From Amoebidium appalachense (lineage: Eukaryota; Ichthyosporea): a DNA stretch of 64,000 bases. A program made the position numbers and the translations under genes. The stretch spans positions 5,890,001-5,954,000 of the forward strand of contig CAVNZM010000011.1 in the NCBI GenBank assembly GCA_963693365.1, written 5' to 3'. The notes beneath the pieces were generated by a model. The model saw only the letters and a list, made by a program, of their open reading frames with translations, was not told the origin of the DNA and made no database searches. Positions 1 through 12,656 of the stretch are shown in pieces (within the stretch, counting starts at the first letter, position 1; the number at the start of each line of letters is the position of its first letter).

Positions 1-80
<80 letters not shown>
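1..80. repeat. (AC)n microsatellite at window edge
   Basis: Pure AC dinucleotide run that opens the window and continues as interrupted AC/CG repeats to about 190. It lies just upstream of an exon acceptor at 193, so it is most likely intronic sequence of the gene that ends at 2771. Confidence 0.95.
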
Positions 81-82
<2 letters not shown>

Positions 83-118
83 ACACGCACGCGCACACAC
101 ACACGTACACACACACGT

Positions 119-164
<46 letters not shown>

Positions 165-193
165 GCCGCGTACACACGTACACACGTACACAG

Positions 194-368
194 CATCCAC
201 CGGCCCACGGGCCAGCTACGGCACATCATCAGCCACACGTACATCGTGCACGAGGTTGGCTTTGGTGACTACATGCCGGAAAGGAACGAGCCATTACGGT
301 AACAACCCCCCCCCCCCCCCCCCCCCCCGCCCCGCCTCCCCCCCTCCCCCTCCCCCCCCCTCCCCCCC

Positions 369-415
<47 letters not shown>

Positions 416-2771
416 CAAAAAAAAAAAGAAAAGAACGAGAAAAAAAATCCCCCTTTTTTCCCACTCTCTCTCCCACTCTCTCATTTTTTTGTGGTGGCGT
501 GTGTGTGGAAGGGAGGGAGGGAGGGGGGGGGGGGGGGGGGGGCTTTTCTTTTCTTTCCTCTTGGTCTTGGTTGGTTTGTGGGGGGGGGGGGGGGGGGGGG
601 GGGGGAGGGGGGGGGCTGGCTCCCCTATTGCAGCTGAAGCAAATTGTGGGATGGGAGCAGGGTAGAAAGGTCAGCGGTTAGCATGCAAATGAAAATAACG
701 GAATGATATTGCAGGAGTCAGGAAGCTTTTTTTATTTTTTTATTTTTAAGGCATGGGAACTCACCTGATGATGGGTTTTGTTCAGGTGTCCTCTGCCTGC
801 ACCTTTGTAATGTTGCCTGCATATGGGGCCAACAAACGATCCAGCCAATAAACCCGATTAAAAGCCGATTACGAAACGATTCAGCCCATAATATCGACTA
901 TATTCCGATTACGAACCGATCCACCCCATCATATCGAACTTTTTCCGATTACTTCTCATGGTCACCTGACGGCGGCAATTTTCTACCTTAATCTGCTCGT
1001 GCCTGGTTTTTTCATTCCGAGTGATATGCCTTCGATCGCTAACCAATTTTGCTCCACTGCATCATTTCCAAAAATAGCCCGATTGGTATTTTATGCTAAC
1101 CTTCTATGCCGGGAGTTCTACTTTGCCGGGAACTCTACTTTCCGATTGGTCTGCCATTTGATGATGGTTTTTCATTACGAGTGAAATTCGTCCATTCACT
1201 GACCAATTTTGCTTCCCTGCATTACTCCCGAAAACATCCCGATTGGTATTTTATTCCACCTTATACCGGAATTTCTACTTTCCGAGTGGCCTGCTATTTA
1301 AGAACGGTTTTTTTTCATTCCGAGTGATATTCCTCCAATCACTGACCGGTTTTATTCCTCCGCGCGTGCAGGATCGCAGACACTGGGGCGCTCTATTTTG
1401 AGGACCCACAAGAACTGCTGGAATTGTGCGGCCTTCTGAGGGAAAAGACTGCGTAGGTCCCCCCCCCCCCCCTCCCCCATCCTCTTTCTCTTGATATACA
1501 CACCCACACACACACAAAAACACAAACACACGCACACACATGCACGCACAAACACACGTGCGCGCGCACGCACACACACACACACACACACATGACCGCG
1601 CGCAAACACAAGGAACACCGCGTGCATACACACACACACATCAACTCCTGATCGCGGATTCATGGTTTATGAAAGGTGTTGCTTCTTCCTTCTTCATAGT
1701 CTTACTCCCCCCCCCCCCCCTCACCTACCCACCCACCCCCCACCCGCCCTCCTGGGGCACACCTTACACACCATTTATGAGGCTGGCAAAGGCATTCTGG
1801 GGGTGAGAAGGGGACTTCACGATAAAAGATTTCCGAAATTGTTGTGTGTGTTCGAGTCTGTTTGTCTCTCTCTCTCTTTTCCTCCCTCCTTCCTTCCACT
1901 CTCCCTCGCTCCCTCACTCCCTCGACCCTTCCCTCCTCCCCCTCCCCTCCCCTCCCCTCCCCCTCCTTCCCTCCCTCTTCTGCCCTCCCCCCCCTCCCTT
2001 CCCTCCCTCACGCTTTCTTACTCAGCCTAAAAACATCCAACCCTCCCCGAATTTCCGTGCAGGGGTGAGATTGCATCGATGCGTCACACATACGACCGTC
2101 TCGAAGAGCAGCTAATACTCAGAGAGCACGTCGACCTAATCAACTCTGGCCGACCAATGGCCCAAATAGGTTCCTCAGTAACGCCAACGCCGCCGTCATC
2201 CTCAAATTCGTGCCTGCAATCTCGCCCCGATCATACTTTGATCACTGCGATCACGGACATAGGCGCGGCGATCGCGATCGATCACGATACTTTCAGTGGG
2301 AGTAGCAATGGCGGTTTTGGCGGCGATCGATCTAAGAGCCAACACGCGAGTATGAATTCCAGTAGGACGCAGGAGGTGTGTGAGATGTTGGAGCAGTTGG
2401 ACGATCTTGAAAATTTGGAGGCGGTATTAAAGCTGGAGGCGGAGAGGCAGCAAAGGGAACAAAACCTAAACGCGGCCTCCGCAAATCGAAACTTCGCGGC
2501 GAGCGTACAAAGTAGATCGTCGTCTTCCCCGGCTTCCGCGTTGGACGCTTCAGGCGGAGGCTATTCGGGGTCGATTACTCGGCGGTTGTCGGATGAAGGT
2601 GAGATCCCGATTGTGATCGGACAGAGGGCCCAATCAGATGACAGGAATAGCAGTTGGGATGATAGTCGGATCGAGGCGGGATCGACAAGATCGGAGATTG
2701 GGAATTTGGCGGAGGTGTTTCATAGAATTGTGTCATTGCATACGAAGGAGAAATTGTCTGGGGCGTTTTAG
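194..2771 (+). CDS. Unrecognised protein, C-terminal three exons (5' truncated)
   Basis: I do not recognise this family. Three exons join in phase: 194-298, 1372-1452 and 2063-2771 (stop TAG). Junctions are phase 2 in both cases (CG|G and GC|G), with donors GTAACA and GTAGGT and acceptors ending CAG. The first two exons and the start of the third read as conserved globular-to-helical sequence, with segments such as HTYIVHEVGFGDYMPE and YFEDPQELLELCGLLREK. A charged coiled-coil-like stretch (SMRHTYDRLEEQLILRE) follows. The rest of exon three (about 200 residues) is Ser/Gly/Asp-rich, probably disordered, with one more short helical heptad-like block rich in Leu/Glu. The gene extends upstream beyond the window. 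A candidate polyadenylation signal lies at 3507. The exon chain is inference from open frame and splice phase; no function is proposed. Confidence 0.6.
1011..1365. repeat. Degenerate tandem repeat, unit about 150 bp, ending at a 3' splice site
   Basis: Copies begin near 1011, 1170 and 1315 with a TTCATTNCGAGTGA-type start. They share blocks such as ACCAATTTTGC and CCCGATTGGTATTTTAT and end with TTCTACTTTCCGA and a GGTTTTT stretch. The third copy is partial and runs straight into the acceptor of the exon at 1372. Confidence 0.8.
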
Positions 2772-2870
2772 TTTTGTGGTCAGGTGCGGGTGTGTGTTTG
2801 GGTGTGTGCGTGTGGGTGTGTATGTGTGTGTGTGTGTGTGCCTGTGTGTATGCGCTCATGCGTGTATGTG

Positions 2871-2871
<1 letters not shown>

Positions 2872-2955
<84 letters not shown>
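2872..2955. repeat. (GT)n microsatellite
   Basis: Uninterrupted GT dinucleotide run about 100 bp after the stop codon of the first gene. Confidence 0.95.
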
Positions 2956-2957
<2 letters not shown>

Positions 2958-3506
2958 TGTGTGCACGAATGTTTGTGTGCACGTGTGTGTGCGTGTGGAG
3001 GAGCTCTATAACACATTTTCAAAGTTCCTTTACAATGCATTGCGAGGTTTTGAATGTATAAGTTGTCCCATCTCTCGAATGTAAAAGAAAGGGGTTCCGA
3101 TTGGCTTCTGGAGATGCATTTTATTGGCACATTACTTTGTATGGCACATGGGCTATATACAAGCCTCCCTATATTTCTTCCAGGAATTCCGGGAGATTTT
3201 TTTTTGAAGTCTCTTGCATGTGGGAGCATGTCCCGCTGCTTTTGTGTTCATTTAGTTACAAGATGCTTTTTTTAATAAGTCATGGACATTCCGTCCTAAT
3301 TGTCGCAGATAAGGGGGTTAAACTTCCACGTTCATTTTTATATAGATGCTTTGCAAGGCAGAAGTGTTTTATAAATGCTGAAATACCTTATTATAGCAAT
3401 CTTTGAATTGATTGTTGTAGTAGGATCTAAAAAAAGCAGTATGTATGCAGATGATCATTTCATTGGTCATGGATTTACTGCCGTAGTTTCTTTAAGCTAT
3501 ACTTGG

Positions 3507-3512
3507 AATAAA
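3507..3512 (+). terminator. Candidate polyadenylation signal AATAAA
   Basis: AATAAA on the plus strand about 735 bp after the stop of the first gene, the first clear match downstream. Its use is inferred only from position. Confidence 0.3.
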
Positions 3513-3750
3513 GAAGATACGCCGAAGGTGCCGTTTTTGTTATAAATTTGTTCAAGCTGGGAGTGTGAATGGGGTGGGTGTGGCCAAAAAAGATATGAAG
3601 GACAACGATACACATGTACAAACATGCAAGCACGCACACAAAACTCACATGCGTGCACACACAAACACATGTACATATGTACACACACACACACACTCAC
3701 TCTCTCTCTTTACTGAACCTAGCTCACGCGAGCCACAAACAGGTGCGCAC

Positions 3751-3810
<60 letters not shown>

Positions 3811-4004
3811 ACACACACACGCACACACACCTACTTGTTTGCGTACTTCCAGTTTAGCATCTGCAGTGGCACTTTACTTTTCTTTGCATACAGCTCATGA
3901 AACCGGCTGCTACATGTGCATTTTGCATACACGAGACTCAGTGTTTGGGTGCTCTCCTACGTTCTCTCAGGACCCCTGACCTGTTGAGCAGCTGTGCTCT
4001 CCCC

Positions 4005-4044
<40 letters not shown>

Positions 4045-4123
4045 ACCAATGTCCTTCAACATACATATTCACACTGGCACACACACGTGTACACACACAC
4101 ACATCGTCATTTACACCCCCTTC

Positions 4124-4167
<44 letters not shown>

Positions 4168-4326
4168 CCCCCGGTGTGGCTTGTGATCTGCATTTCTCCC
4201 AGGAGCTCCCTCCCACTACTCTTTCTAGATCTTTTCTCTTTCTAGAATTCTCCTCGAGGCCCTGTGTCTGTTGACGCAGAAACCCCATCATGAAACGGTC
4301 ATATGTCTGTTTCCCCCCCTCCTTCC

Positions 4327-4365
<39 letters not shown>

Positions 4366-4510
4366 CCCCACCCCCCGGGGCCTCCACACACACACTTTTA
4401 CGCAGGTTAAACCCCCATGCATGCATACGAAGAAATTCATGATTGCCCCCCCCCCCCCCCCCCCCCTCTCAGCCCCCCTCCCTCTCAGCCCCCCCTCCCC
4501 TCTCAGCCCC

Positions 4511-4620
4511 TCCCCCCCCCCCCCCCCCCCTCCTTGTGGCTGGGGGGGGGGGGGCCGGGGCCGGGGGGGAGGGGGCCCGGCACCCCCCCCCCCAGCCACA
4601 AGGAGGGGGGGGGGGGGGGG
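4511..4620. repeat. Long GC-rich inverted repeat (hairpin)
   Basis: Left arm is a C run, then TCCTTGTGGCT, then a G run. Right arm is a C run, then AGCCACAAGGA, then a G run. The arms are reverse complements separated by a G-rich loop of about 30 bases. The symmetry is exact over the 11-base unique core and extends into the homopolymers. Confidence 0.85.
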
Positions 4621-5555
4621 GAAGATATTAGTGCTAGCGCTCACGTACAGGAATTCGAAGCCTGATCATGAAGTACTTGTCACAGTCGACGTGCAGACAG
4701 TCTTTATGCGCACTGCCCGCATGCACATGGGCTTAGCACCATATAACTACCAACGCCAATAGCATTTTGTTTCGCCCCAAATTTTTAATAATGAAAATTT
4801 CACCCCCTAGGCCTGGCCGGCTATTGCACATATCATAAATGGCAATGTCGCATATGCATGAATACCAGGCTGAATACGTATGGTCTTCTATTATCGGGCA
4901 GTACGCACTATTTGTTTTTTTCTGTTCGTGTCGCTGGTTGGGGTGTCAGGTTACTGTATATATGTACCGAACTCCAACATTACCGGATATGTATGCTTCA
5001 ACCAAGCGAAGTCAGAACCATGAATGTGCCCCCTCCTCCGCAGAGTCGTGGCGAGTATGTGCCTGCGCGTGTGCACGCGTGAAGTGTCGGTATGCGTGTG
5101 AGTGTACAGACGTGTGTACTTGTGCATGCGCGTGTGTAAGTACCTGTGCGTATGTGTGTATGCGCTGTTGCTTGTGCGTGTGTGTACACAAATGTGCGCG
5201 TGTGCACATCGTACGCTTGTGCTTGTGTGTGTGTGTGTATGTGTGTGTGTATGTGTGTGTGTGTGTGTGTGCGCGCGCATGTGCGTGCTTGTGTGTGTAC
5301 ATGTGTGTGTGTGTGTGTGCGCACGCGCGTGTATGTGCAACTCGTTTGTCTGCATGTCTCTCGATGTGCGTGTGGACTTTTGTCTAATTGCATTCGGATG
5401 CCAACATCTTTATTTTCCTCCCGTTCCCTACAATGTCTTAACATTCACCGCCTCTTTTGAGTGGGTACCAGCCCCAAAGGATATTACATCTGATATATTC
5501 CCTTTCCCAAAAAATATACAACACATGAAAAACAGAAAAAGAGAGCAGTATAACC

Positions 5556-5591
<36 letters not shown>

Positions 5592-5981
5592 TGTCCCTAC
5601 CAAAGCAACCCAGTGTGTGCTCGTTGAAGAATTCACGATTCAGCATAATGTATCGCTTTGCGGAATGATATATTTGGCAAATTTTGTGCATTTTCACACG
5701 GCTGGATTGTGCGCCGCCGACGTGAATTGTAGATGGAAAAAAATGTTCACTCATCATCTGTGGGAGAGAAAAACAATCATGATTAGTCATCAGTCTACCA
5801 ACCACACGTGCCCTAAGGGCATACACCCCTCAAACGGAGTCTTTTTATCCCTGATTGTTCTTGTTCACCCACACACGCGCGCACACAGACCCACACGGGC
5901 GCGCACACACACACACAGGTCCTCATACCCGAAGTCCTCACACACACCCGTACCGAGGATTCCAAAAAAGCTATACCCCCC

Positions 5982-6012
<31 letters not shown>

Positions 6013-6054
6013 AAAAAAAAAAAAAAAAAAACACGCGGCCCGTGCGCGCACGCG

Positions 6055-6144
<90 letters not shown>

Positions 6145-6442
6145 ACCGCCGCCGCCACCACCAACACACAAAACACCCTTGAGGCAGACAAGAAATCCAG
6201 CCTGAGATGTCGTGTGCCCAGTTAGGCATATAAACTAACCTGTGCATGTCTATGTGTGTGTGCGCGCCAGCACGCATGTCTGTGCATGCGTGTGTGAGCC
6301 CGTGCATGTGTTTAAATTCCTTTTGATCACTGGCAGTGACCTACACATATACATATAACCTATGAATAAAGAATCTCCTTGAAGGGGGAAGGAAGGAAGG
6401 GCGGGCGGGCGGGCGGGCGGGCGGGCGGGGCGGGCGGGCGGG

Positions 6443-6474
<32 letters not shown>

Positions 6475-6796
6475 GGGGGGGGGGGAGAGAGAGAGAGAGA
6501 GAGAGAGAGAGGTGGTGGGGGGGGGGGGGGGGGGGGGGGGGGATGTATGCATTAGAGGGTTGGAAGTGTGAAGGATGCACCAAAGGACAACACAGAGAAA
6601 GTCACGAAAATAAAAAAAACGAAATCAAATCAAAAAATGGAAACAAATGGGGGGGGGGGGAGGATTCCAGGCCGTATTGCCGGTGCTTTTGTAAAAGCAA
6701 ACAACTCCCCAAAATCAACAACAAAAAAGGAGAAAAAAAGCGAAAGAAAGAAAAGACATTACGTCCTCATAAAACCGTGCAAGCATAAGGCACACA

Positions 6797-7518
6797 TTAG
6801 GATAGCCCAAAAACCTTAAAATTCTTACCTTCATCGTCAAATTCCATCTCCTCTTCATCCATATCCTCCTCCTCCCCATCTTCCTGCTTATCCCAATCCT
6901 TCATCTTTGCCCCCATCATGTAATCGGATTTCAACCACGATCCCTTGGGCTTCGAGTCTCCCTCGTCCGTCTTCCCCCCAATGTCGAATTTAAAGGAAGC
7001 AGTCGCGCCGCCGCCTGGCGCGGTAACCGCGGGGGCGGGTGTTTTCTTTAAAAGTTCCAGGAAGCTGCCCTTGCTGAGAACCTGGCTGGTAACTGTTCGG
7101 GATTTTTCATTGTCATTAATTGTTTAATTGTTTGTTTTAAAATTTAATCATTGGTAGTTGTTCATTTACACACCAGTTGTTTGTGTCAGTAAAAGGGGTT
7201 TAAAATTTTAATCATTGGTAGTTGTTCAAAACACACCAGTTGTTTGTGTCAGTAAAAGGGGGTGGGAGAGGAGGGGGGGGGGGGGGGGGAATGCGTGTGT
7301 CTGTGTGTGTGCATGCACGTGGCCGTGTGCGTGTGGTGGCTAAAGGCAAGGTTTAGGGTTTTTTCTTCGTTTTATAAAGTGGGAGAGAGAGATGAGGGGG
7401 AGGGGGAGGGGGGCAGCGGAAACATGATCTGGAAGTTGATGGTAGAACGTGAGGGTGTGAGGATGAAAAATTAAGGAAGAAAAGTTGGAGCGAGGAATAA
7501 TAGAGATAGGGAGGGGGT

Positions 7519-7552
<34 letters not shown>

Positions 7553-7680
7553 GGGATGGTGGAAGGGAGGGAGGGGGGGATCCCATAGCACACACGGTAA
7601 AAACTAGAGACGTAAAGGAACATTTTTTGGATACATGGGGTCCTTTAGATAGAGGGATGGAAAGCAGCGAGCCCTATGTT

Positions 7681-7753
<73 letters not shown>

Positions 7754-8287
7754 TTGCCGCCTGTGAGGCAAAGTGCCAATGTGCCCATGCACTTGGTCCT
7801 CCTGGGAAACAAGTGACACACACAACACACAACACACACACACACACACACACACAAGCACACACAATCACACACACACAGCGCAGGAACGGGTGCATGC
7901 AGGCAAGGTCACGCAAACATCTATGTGTGCACGCACACACGCACATGTGCACGCACGCGCGCGCGCACACACACGGGCACATATACACGCACATGTGCAC
8001 ACACACACACACAGACACACAAACAAAGGAATGAAGGAAGGAAGAGGGGTGAGAGGGATGAAGGGAGAGAGGGTCGAAGGGAAGGACAGAAAGAGAGAAA
8101 GAAAGAACGGGAGATAAGAGGAGAGAGAGACGAGAGAGCGAGAGAGCGAGAGGGTGAGAAAGACAGAGAGAGACAGACAGAAAGAGACAGACAGAGAGAG
8201 AGGAGAGAGAGAGAGAGAAAGAGAGAAAGAGAGATAGAGAGAAAAGAGAGAGAGAGAATGAGAGAGAGAGAGAGAGAGAGAGAGAGG

Positions 8288-8330
<43 letters not shown>

Positions 8331-8996
8331 CTGAACACGAACCTTTCTCCTTTTTAGCCTCCAGAGTCACACTCTCCAGCTCCCCTTCGAGCTGTTTCTG
8401 TTGTTTGCGCACTGCATTGAAAAGCTTGACCACTGTGTGTGTGAGTGAGTGAGAGAGAGAGAGTGTGTGTGTGTGTGTGTGTGTGTGTTGGTACGTGTGC
8501 GTGCATGCATGCGTGCATGTGTGAGTGTGTGTGTGTGCGTGTGGACGTGGGTGAGTGGATGAGTAAGTGAGTGGGCGTCGTGTGTCGTGTGTCGTATGTT
8601 GTTTTGTGTGTATGTCGTGTGTCGTGGTGTTGTCGTGTGTGTGTGTGTGTGTGTGTGAGCGTGTATGCAAGTGAGTGTGCATATATGCGTGTGTGTTGTG
8701 CAAATGAGCACATGAGTGCGTGCGTGTGCACGTGTCTGCGTATGTGTGTGCATATGTGCATGTGTGTGCATGTGTGTGCATATGTGCATGTGCTTATCAA
8801 CTGTACAAATGTGTAGCCTCCGCGCTCCCACACCTTTTCGAATATCGTGTGTGTTAATGCTTGTCTGTAAACAACCGGCAGTGACTACTATTAGCAAGCC
8901 CCCCCCCCCCCCCCCCCCCCCCCCTCCACCTTCCTCCGGTCCAATACGAACACCACACATCTCCATTCATAGCTTTACGAAACATCCACCCTCCCC

Positions 8997-9030
<34 letters not shown>

Positions 9031-10480
9031 ATCTCTTCCCCCTCCCTGTCCACATATGGCCCCATGCCAGTTTAAACTAAGCAAACGTCACCACAATCAC
9101 AGGCAGGCTCACACCCACATGTACAGGTGTGCTCACCGACACAAACACGTACATGCACAGACACATGGACACACAATCACACGATGCGCACACAGACACA
9201 GAGACACGGACACACACAGACACACGGGCAGGCAGACACACCTCCGCTCGTTGCGATCTTGCTCAACCCCCTCTCGTAGTTCTTTGTCGATACGTCCGGA
9301 ATCACGTGCCCCTTGTCTTCCTCCTGTACCCATGCACTTATGTAAGCAAACAGGCATGTACTTACGTAAGCAGCTAGGCATGTGCGTACCGTATGCAAAT
9401 AGGCATGTACCTACGTAAGCAAACAGGCATATGCACTTAAATAAGCATATAGGCATGCACTTACGTAAGCAAACAGGTATGTACTCAAATAAGCAAATAG
9501 GCATGCACTTACGTAAGCACGTTGCAATTAACTCATATTAGGCTATTTCTATGCCACCATGTACCAATCCAGTTGGCTATTGGCTAGCTATCATAGCGCT
9601 ATCAAAGACCGTGCATGTGCGACAGGTGAAAAGAAGAAGGTGGGGGGGGGGGGGGGGGAGGGCGGGGATGGGAGGGGGGGAGGACGGGGGAGGAGGGAGG
9701 GGGGAGGGGGTTAGATGCATTATAGAGCACGACGGACACATTCACAACGGACAACACAATGAAAGTGCAAACGACACATAAAGAGTATGCATTATAAGCA
9801 GATAGGCAAAGCCCATCCTCCAGAGCGGAGGGCGGGCGGGCGCCCAGGGGGGGGGGGGGGGGGGTCGACCTGTCTGCGTTCTGCTGCTGCCAAGCGTTTT
9901 GTCTTTGCGATTTCCTTCTCTTCTTCTAGCTTCTTCTCTTGCCTTCGATCTTTGATCAAAATTGGCGCCTGTTTTAGTGAGGGGAAAAAAAGGGATGGTT
10001 AGATATGAATGAATGACTATCTAAATGGGAAGAATAAATGACCCCCCCCCCCCCCCCCCCCCTCTCTCCCTGACCCCCCTTCCCCTTTTTCTCCTTATTC
10101 ATAGTTGTTTCTTCATGGACAAACAGATTCCCCCCCCCCCCCCCCCCCCTTCCCCCCATGCCCAAACATCCAACCAGCTCAACACCAGAGCATACCCTCC
10201 CCCCTCCCCCCCCCGCAGGGGTTCTCAATGTAAAAAAAAAAAAAAAAAAAGATATCATACGCACAAATATTAAGCTGGTTTTATCTTTCGTTTAATTTGG
10301 TCCATTTACGACAAGTAAATTCTGTCACCTCCTTACCCAACAACCCATTCCCATTCCTGTTTTAGGCTCCTCTCTCGCTCTCCCTCCCCCCCTCCCCCCC
10401 CCCTCCCCTCTCATCCCCTCCCCCTCCCCCTCCTTCGTCCCAGTCTCACAAGTAAAAAAAGAGAGAGAAACAATCACAAG

Positions 10481-10517
<37 letters not shown>

Positions 10518-11038
10518 AAAAAGAAAGAAAGAAAGAAAGAAAAAAAAAACGATCCTAGCCCGATCCCGTCATTTTCTCAATTGCTCTCGATCAGCCCGTC
10601 CCCCCCATCACCCCCCCCTACCCCCTCCCCCCCCCCCCACACACACACACACAACCCCCCCCCCCTCCCCCCCAAAAAAAGAATGAATGAAAGAAAGAAA
10701 TGAAAAACAGATTACAAAGAAACAAAACCAACACCCACCTCCTCTGTCACCGGCCCGCCGGAAGAAAGAAGTTTCTTAAAGACATCTGCCAAACCCTCAC
10801 TCCTATTCGAATCGGCTTTTGCATCCGAATTTTCCTCCCCGTTACCCTCCTGTCCACCCTCCTTTTCAGCTTCTACCGGTTTCTGTTTCGTTTTTTGCTT
10901 TTTAGACTTGGACTTTGCCGATGCCTTTCCCGGTTTATCTGAATTATCGTCATTTTCCGGTTGTGCTACGGGTGCTTTTTTGGGTTGCTCTCCGTCTGGT
11001 ACAACCTCGAAATCGTCGGCGGCCCCACCTGCTTGCAA

Positions 11039-11123
<85 letters not shown>

Positions 11124-11454
11124 CAAGTTTGTGAACGTGTGTGTAAGTATGCGTGTACGTGTGTGTGTACGTATGCATGTACGTGTGCGTGTACGTGTGT
11201 GTGTGTGTATGTGTGTGTATATGTGTGTGTGTGCGCGCATGCCCGCCTGTATGCTGTTCCGAAATTTGCGTGACCCCAGTAAGTGCACATCCAGGAGAAA
11301 GGGGAAGTGGGATGTGAGGAAACGGGACAGAGAGAGAGAGAGAAGTGGCGAATACAATGAATAACCGAAAATCCGGAAGGTGGATGAACGCAAGTGAGAG
11401 TGCGTTTTCATGTGTGTGTGTGTGTCCTATTACTTGTGAGGGAAAGGTGGGGAA

Positions 11455-11487
<33 letters not shown>

Positions 11488-11593
11488 CTGATTGTAAAGG
11501 ACAAAATGCAGATATCTAGGCAGGGGGACAAGCACAGACACATACTGCCTACACTCAACCTAGTACTAGTACGACACCTTTCACTCAGCCGCC

Positions 11594-11636
<43 letters not shown>

Positions 11637-12205
11637 ACCACCACCACCCAAACCCTCCCCTCAGGGTCTCTTTTGATTTCAACATCAGATCACTAATTCA
11701 TGTACATGTTCCAGACAAACAGGCCTATGCACCAGACGAGTGCTGTTCACACGCATAACACCTCCCCTCCCCCTCCCCCCCCCCCCCCCCCCCCAAAAGG
11801 CCCTTCGACTCCCCCCCTCTCCCCCCCTCTCCTCTCCCCACCTGCCAGTGCTCCCCCTCATCCAGACCACCCACACAAACAAACAACCTCAAGCACACAG
11901 AGAAACACACACACACACACACACACCTTTTTCCCACCCACCATGCACTTGGACACATCCCCCCAAACCACACCCACGCCCACATCCAAACAAAAGCGCC
12001 CGCACACGCACACACACACACACACACGCACACACGCACGCACATGCACACACACACACACACATTCAAACACAGAAACCATACACACACCACAGAACTC
12101 ATTCAAGCATACATTCACCGACACTACGACACCCATTAAAAAAAAACACACACACACAAAAATACCCGCTGTATACACGGCAACACAACCAAAAACAACC
12201 ACCAT

Positions 12206-12285
<80 letters not shown>

Positions 12286-12327
12286 ACGCATGCACAATTA
12301 CACACACACACACACACACACGCGCAT

Positions 12328-12394
<67 letters not shown>

Positions 12395-12656
12395 CACCCA
12401 CTCACCCACCCACCCACCCACCCACCCACACCCACACCCACACACACGCACCCACTCACCCACCCACCCACCCACCCACCCACCCACCCACCCACACCCA
12501 CACCCACACCCACACACCCACACCCACACATGCACACACTTGCCTCTTTTTCCTGTTCTGGCGCTCACGTATGGCCGCCTGGCGTGCGGCTTTTATAGCT
12601 TCTTCATCATCACTATTGTCGTCATGGTGTGTGCGTTTACTCAGTTTCTCTACCAT
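6797..12656 (-). CDS. RRP15: RRP15-like ribosomal RNA processing protein
   Basis: Nucleolar factor for 60S pre-rRNA processing (family knowledge). Coding exons on the minus strand: 12656-12540, 11038-10739, 9968-9870, 9323-9242, 8432-8343 and 7092 to 6829 or 6797; every junction matches in phase. Family signatures are a Lys/Glu linker (ILIKDRRQEKKLEEEKE), the block IATSG/VVKLFNAVRKQQ split across exons 4 and 5, and the C-terminal SDYMMGAKMKDWDKQ followed by an acidic tail, as in human RRP15. The predicted protein is 327 aa (human 282). The N-terminus is low-complexity acidic/Lys-rich, and its ATG at 12656 is the least certain part. Only the distal of two AGs four bases apart (exon start 11038) keeps frame. 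The last exon either reads through to TAA at 6797 or splices at a good GTAAGA donor after 6829 to an unseen short exon. Confidence 0.85.
7133..7262. repeat. Tandem duplication of about 66 bp upstream of an RRP15 acceptor
   Basis: Two near-identical units (about 7133-7196 and 7197-7262) share TAATCATTGGTAGTTGTTC and GTTTGTGTCAGTAAAAGGGG. On the transcribed minus strand each carries TTTTACTGACA, a good branch-point match, upstream of the acceptor at 7093. Confidence 0.85.
8130..8335. repeat. (GA)n polypurine tract just inside an RRP15 intron
   Basis: About 200 bp of nearly uninterrupted purine GA repeats that start a few bases beyond the donor of the exon ending at 8343. On the sense strand this is a polypyrimidine (CT)n stretch. 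Confidence 0.9.
9708..9836 (-). mobile_element. Poly(C)-tailed SINE-like repeat, divergent copy in RRP15 intron
   Basis: Shares the family body: GTTAGATGCATTATAGAGCACGA, ACAACGGACAACACAATG, AGAGTATGCATTATAAGC and GCCCATCCTCCAG. It abuts a G-rich tract, which is C-rich on its own strand. It has the sense orientation of RRP15. Confidence 0.65.
11043..11121. repeat. (GT)n tract abutting an RRP15 acceptor
   Basis: Pure GT run on plus, so (AC)n on the RRP15 sense strand, ending directly at the 3' splice site of the exon at 11038. The same intron has (GT)n on the sense strand near its 5' end (12206-12391). Confidence 0.95.
12206..12537. repeat. (AC)n and (CCCA)n block next to an RRP15 donor
   Basis: AC runs at about 12206-12280 and 12334-12391, followed by repeated CCCA/CCCACA units up to the donor at 12539. 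On the transcribed strand this is GTGTGT then GGGTGGGTGGGT, a strong G-quadruplex pattern starting within a few bases of the 5' splice site. Confidence 0.9.

Larger units (their letters stand above)
2772..6796. other. Spacer between first gene and RRP15, no supported gene
   Basis: Holds (GT)n at about 2870-2955, (AC)n at about 3757-3806 and 6061-6142, long C runs (4011-4044, 4128-4166, 4330-4362, 5558-5590), a C-run/A-run compound tract at 5978-6031 and a G/GA tract at 6443-6541. An AATAAA lies at 3507. Open frames here are dinucleotide or homopolymer artefacts. Unique sequence at 3010-3600 and 5600-5830 shows nothing I recognise. Confidence 0.6.
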
